Below, in pieces: positions 63,409 through 64,000 of a stretch of DNA of 64,000 bases. How positions within the stretch are numbered: position 1 is the stretch's first letter; each line of letters starts with the position of its first letter. The notes below the pieces were generated by a model, which did not search any database, was not told the DNA's origin, and worked only from the letters and a program-made list of their open reading frames with translations. A program made the position numbers and the translations under genes. This stretch comes from Flavobacterium caseinilyticum (GTDB taxonomy: Bacteria > Bacteroidota > Bacteroidia > Flavobacteriales > Flavobacteriaceae): contig NZ_SMFM01000001.1 in the NCBI RefSeq assembly GCF_004349085.1, forward strand, positions 558,001 through 622,000, written 5' to 3'.

Positions 63409-64000
63409 ATGAATAAATTACTTACATTATTTTTTATAGCAGCGAGTACTGTTATGTTTTCTCAGAATAAAACGGAATATCATAAAATATCTTTAAAGGA
63501 TAAAAATGATAAAGCTGCAGAATTTAATTTCTATGTCGAAAATGTTTACGATGGAAGACAGTTTAAAGAGAATATTGGAACCGTTCAAAAAGGAGGATTC
63601 AATAGAAAAGTCTTAGCAAATTTTGAAAATCCATTAGTAGAGGAATTTTCGAATTACCTCGCTATTATTTGTCCAAAACAAGAAAACAAATCTAAAATTT
63701 CTATTCGTATTAATGATTTATATGTTTCTGAGCTTACTCGTGCAATGTCTGAAACAGGATATGCGACTTTAGTGGTTGATATTATTGAGCCAAAAGACGG
63801 GATTGATTTTATCGTAGGAACGTATACTGCTTCGGCAGAAAGTAATGGTATGGATGTTACTAATAAACACGATGAAAGATTGAAAAAGGTTTTGCACGAA
63901 TGTTTAACGAATTACATGAAAACAACCGATAATGATAAAACTTCTATCGTTTTTGATGCTGATCAGAATATTAAAAGTAAAACGATAACTGCCATCCCTT
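63409..64000 (+). CDS. Secreted protein, 3' end beyond the window
   Basis: Open from the ATG at 63409 to the window end (197 codons seen). The signal peptide MNKLLTLFFIAASTVMFSQ is followed by a beta-rich sequence (for example FNFYVENVYDGRQFKENIG, then FIVGTYTASAESNGMDVTN). I recognise no family; the text resembles periplasmic proteins of flavobacteria. It is preceded at once by the decayed infB-tail repeat, so it was perhaps once the direct neighbour of infB. Confidence 0.7.
   Translation, partial: MNKLLTLFFIAASTVMFSQNKTEYHKISLKDKNDKAAEFNFYVENVYDGRQFKENIGTVQKGGFNRKVLANFENPLVEEFSNYLAIICPKQENKSKISIRINDLYVSELTRAMSETGYATLVVDIIEPKDGIDFIVGTYTASAESNGMDVTNKHDERLKKVLHECLTNYMKTTDNDKTSIVFDADQNIKSKTITAIP

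Overview
The window is chromosomal DNA of a member of the Bacteroidota, most likely Flavobacterium or a close relative. Several signs point there: the AT-rich composition, several promoters of the Bacteroidota type (TTG, about 19 bases, TAnnTTTG), GLPGLI-family secreted proteins, a surface protein beginning with the flavobacterial VGIGT-type N-terminus, a DUF2723/GT117 membrane protein, and the gene orders rplM-rpsI-rpsB-tsf and rimP-nusA-infB.

Layout. Bases 1-4.7 kb hold small secreted proteins, two GLPGLI-type proteins and an outer-membrane barrel, all on the plus strand. Bases 4.8-7.7 kb hold the ribosomal/translation operon rplM-rpsI-rpsB-tsf on the minus strand. Bases 7.8-21.2 kb hold housekeeping and envelope genes: two ferritin-like exported proteins, a LacI-type regulator, DNA polymerase I, a surface protein, a membrane metallophosphoesterase, a thioredoxin-fold protein lacking its cysteines, a polysaccharide deacetylase and a large GT117-type membrane protein. 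A tRNA-Gln(TTG) lies at 21479-21549.

That tRNA is the attachment site of a genomic island of about 29 kb (21526-50799). The island is bounded by a 25-bp direct repeat of the tRNA 3' end, carries a tyrosine recombinase at its right end, and has a tandem pair of 12-bp putative arm sites just inside each end. It is a defence island. On the left is a type II-short CBASS operon (DUF2188 protein, membrane-NUDIX effector, CD-NTase, E2-like protein). Divergent to it is a regulator pair (XRE repressor and ImmA/IrrE-type peptidase) resembling CapH/CapP, followed by a HEPN-like gene. In the centre is a complete type I BREX operon (brxA, brxB, brxC, pglX, pglZ, brxL) that also contains a GmrSD/BrxU-like nuclease and an AbiE-type toxin-antitoxin pair with its own operator. 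Two closely similar small excisionase-like HTH genes flank the BREX block. On the right is a gene I read as a short, divergent family A DNA polymerase-like protein with an N-terminal winged-helix-like part. It sits behind a 725-bp structured non-coding stretch and is followed by a broken small gene and a long inverted repeat. I regard this polymerase-like module as the best candidate for something undescribed. No relaxase or conjugation genes are visible, so the island looks integrative but not self-transmissible.

To the right of the island are an AraC regulator with a TolC/EmrA/EmrB-type efflux operon, a universal stress protein, rimP-nusA-infB, a PKD lipoprotein that appears to sit between two copies of the infB tail and terminator, and a secreted protein cut by the window end. 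No rRNA, CRISPR array or insertion sequence was found.
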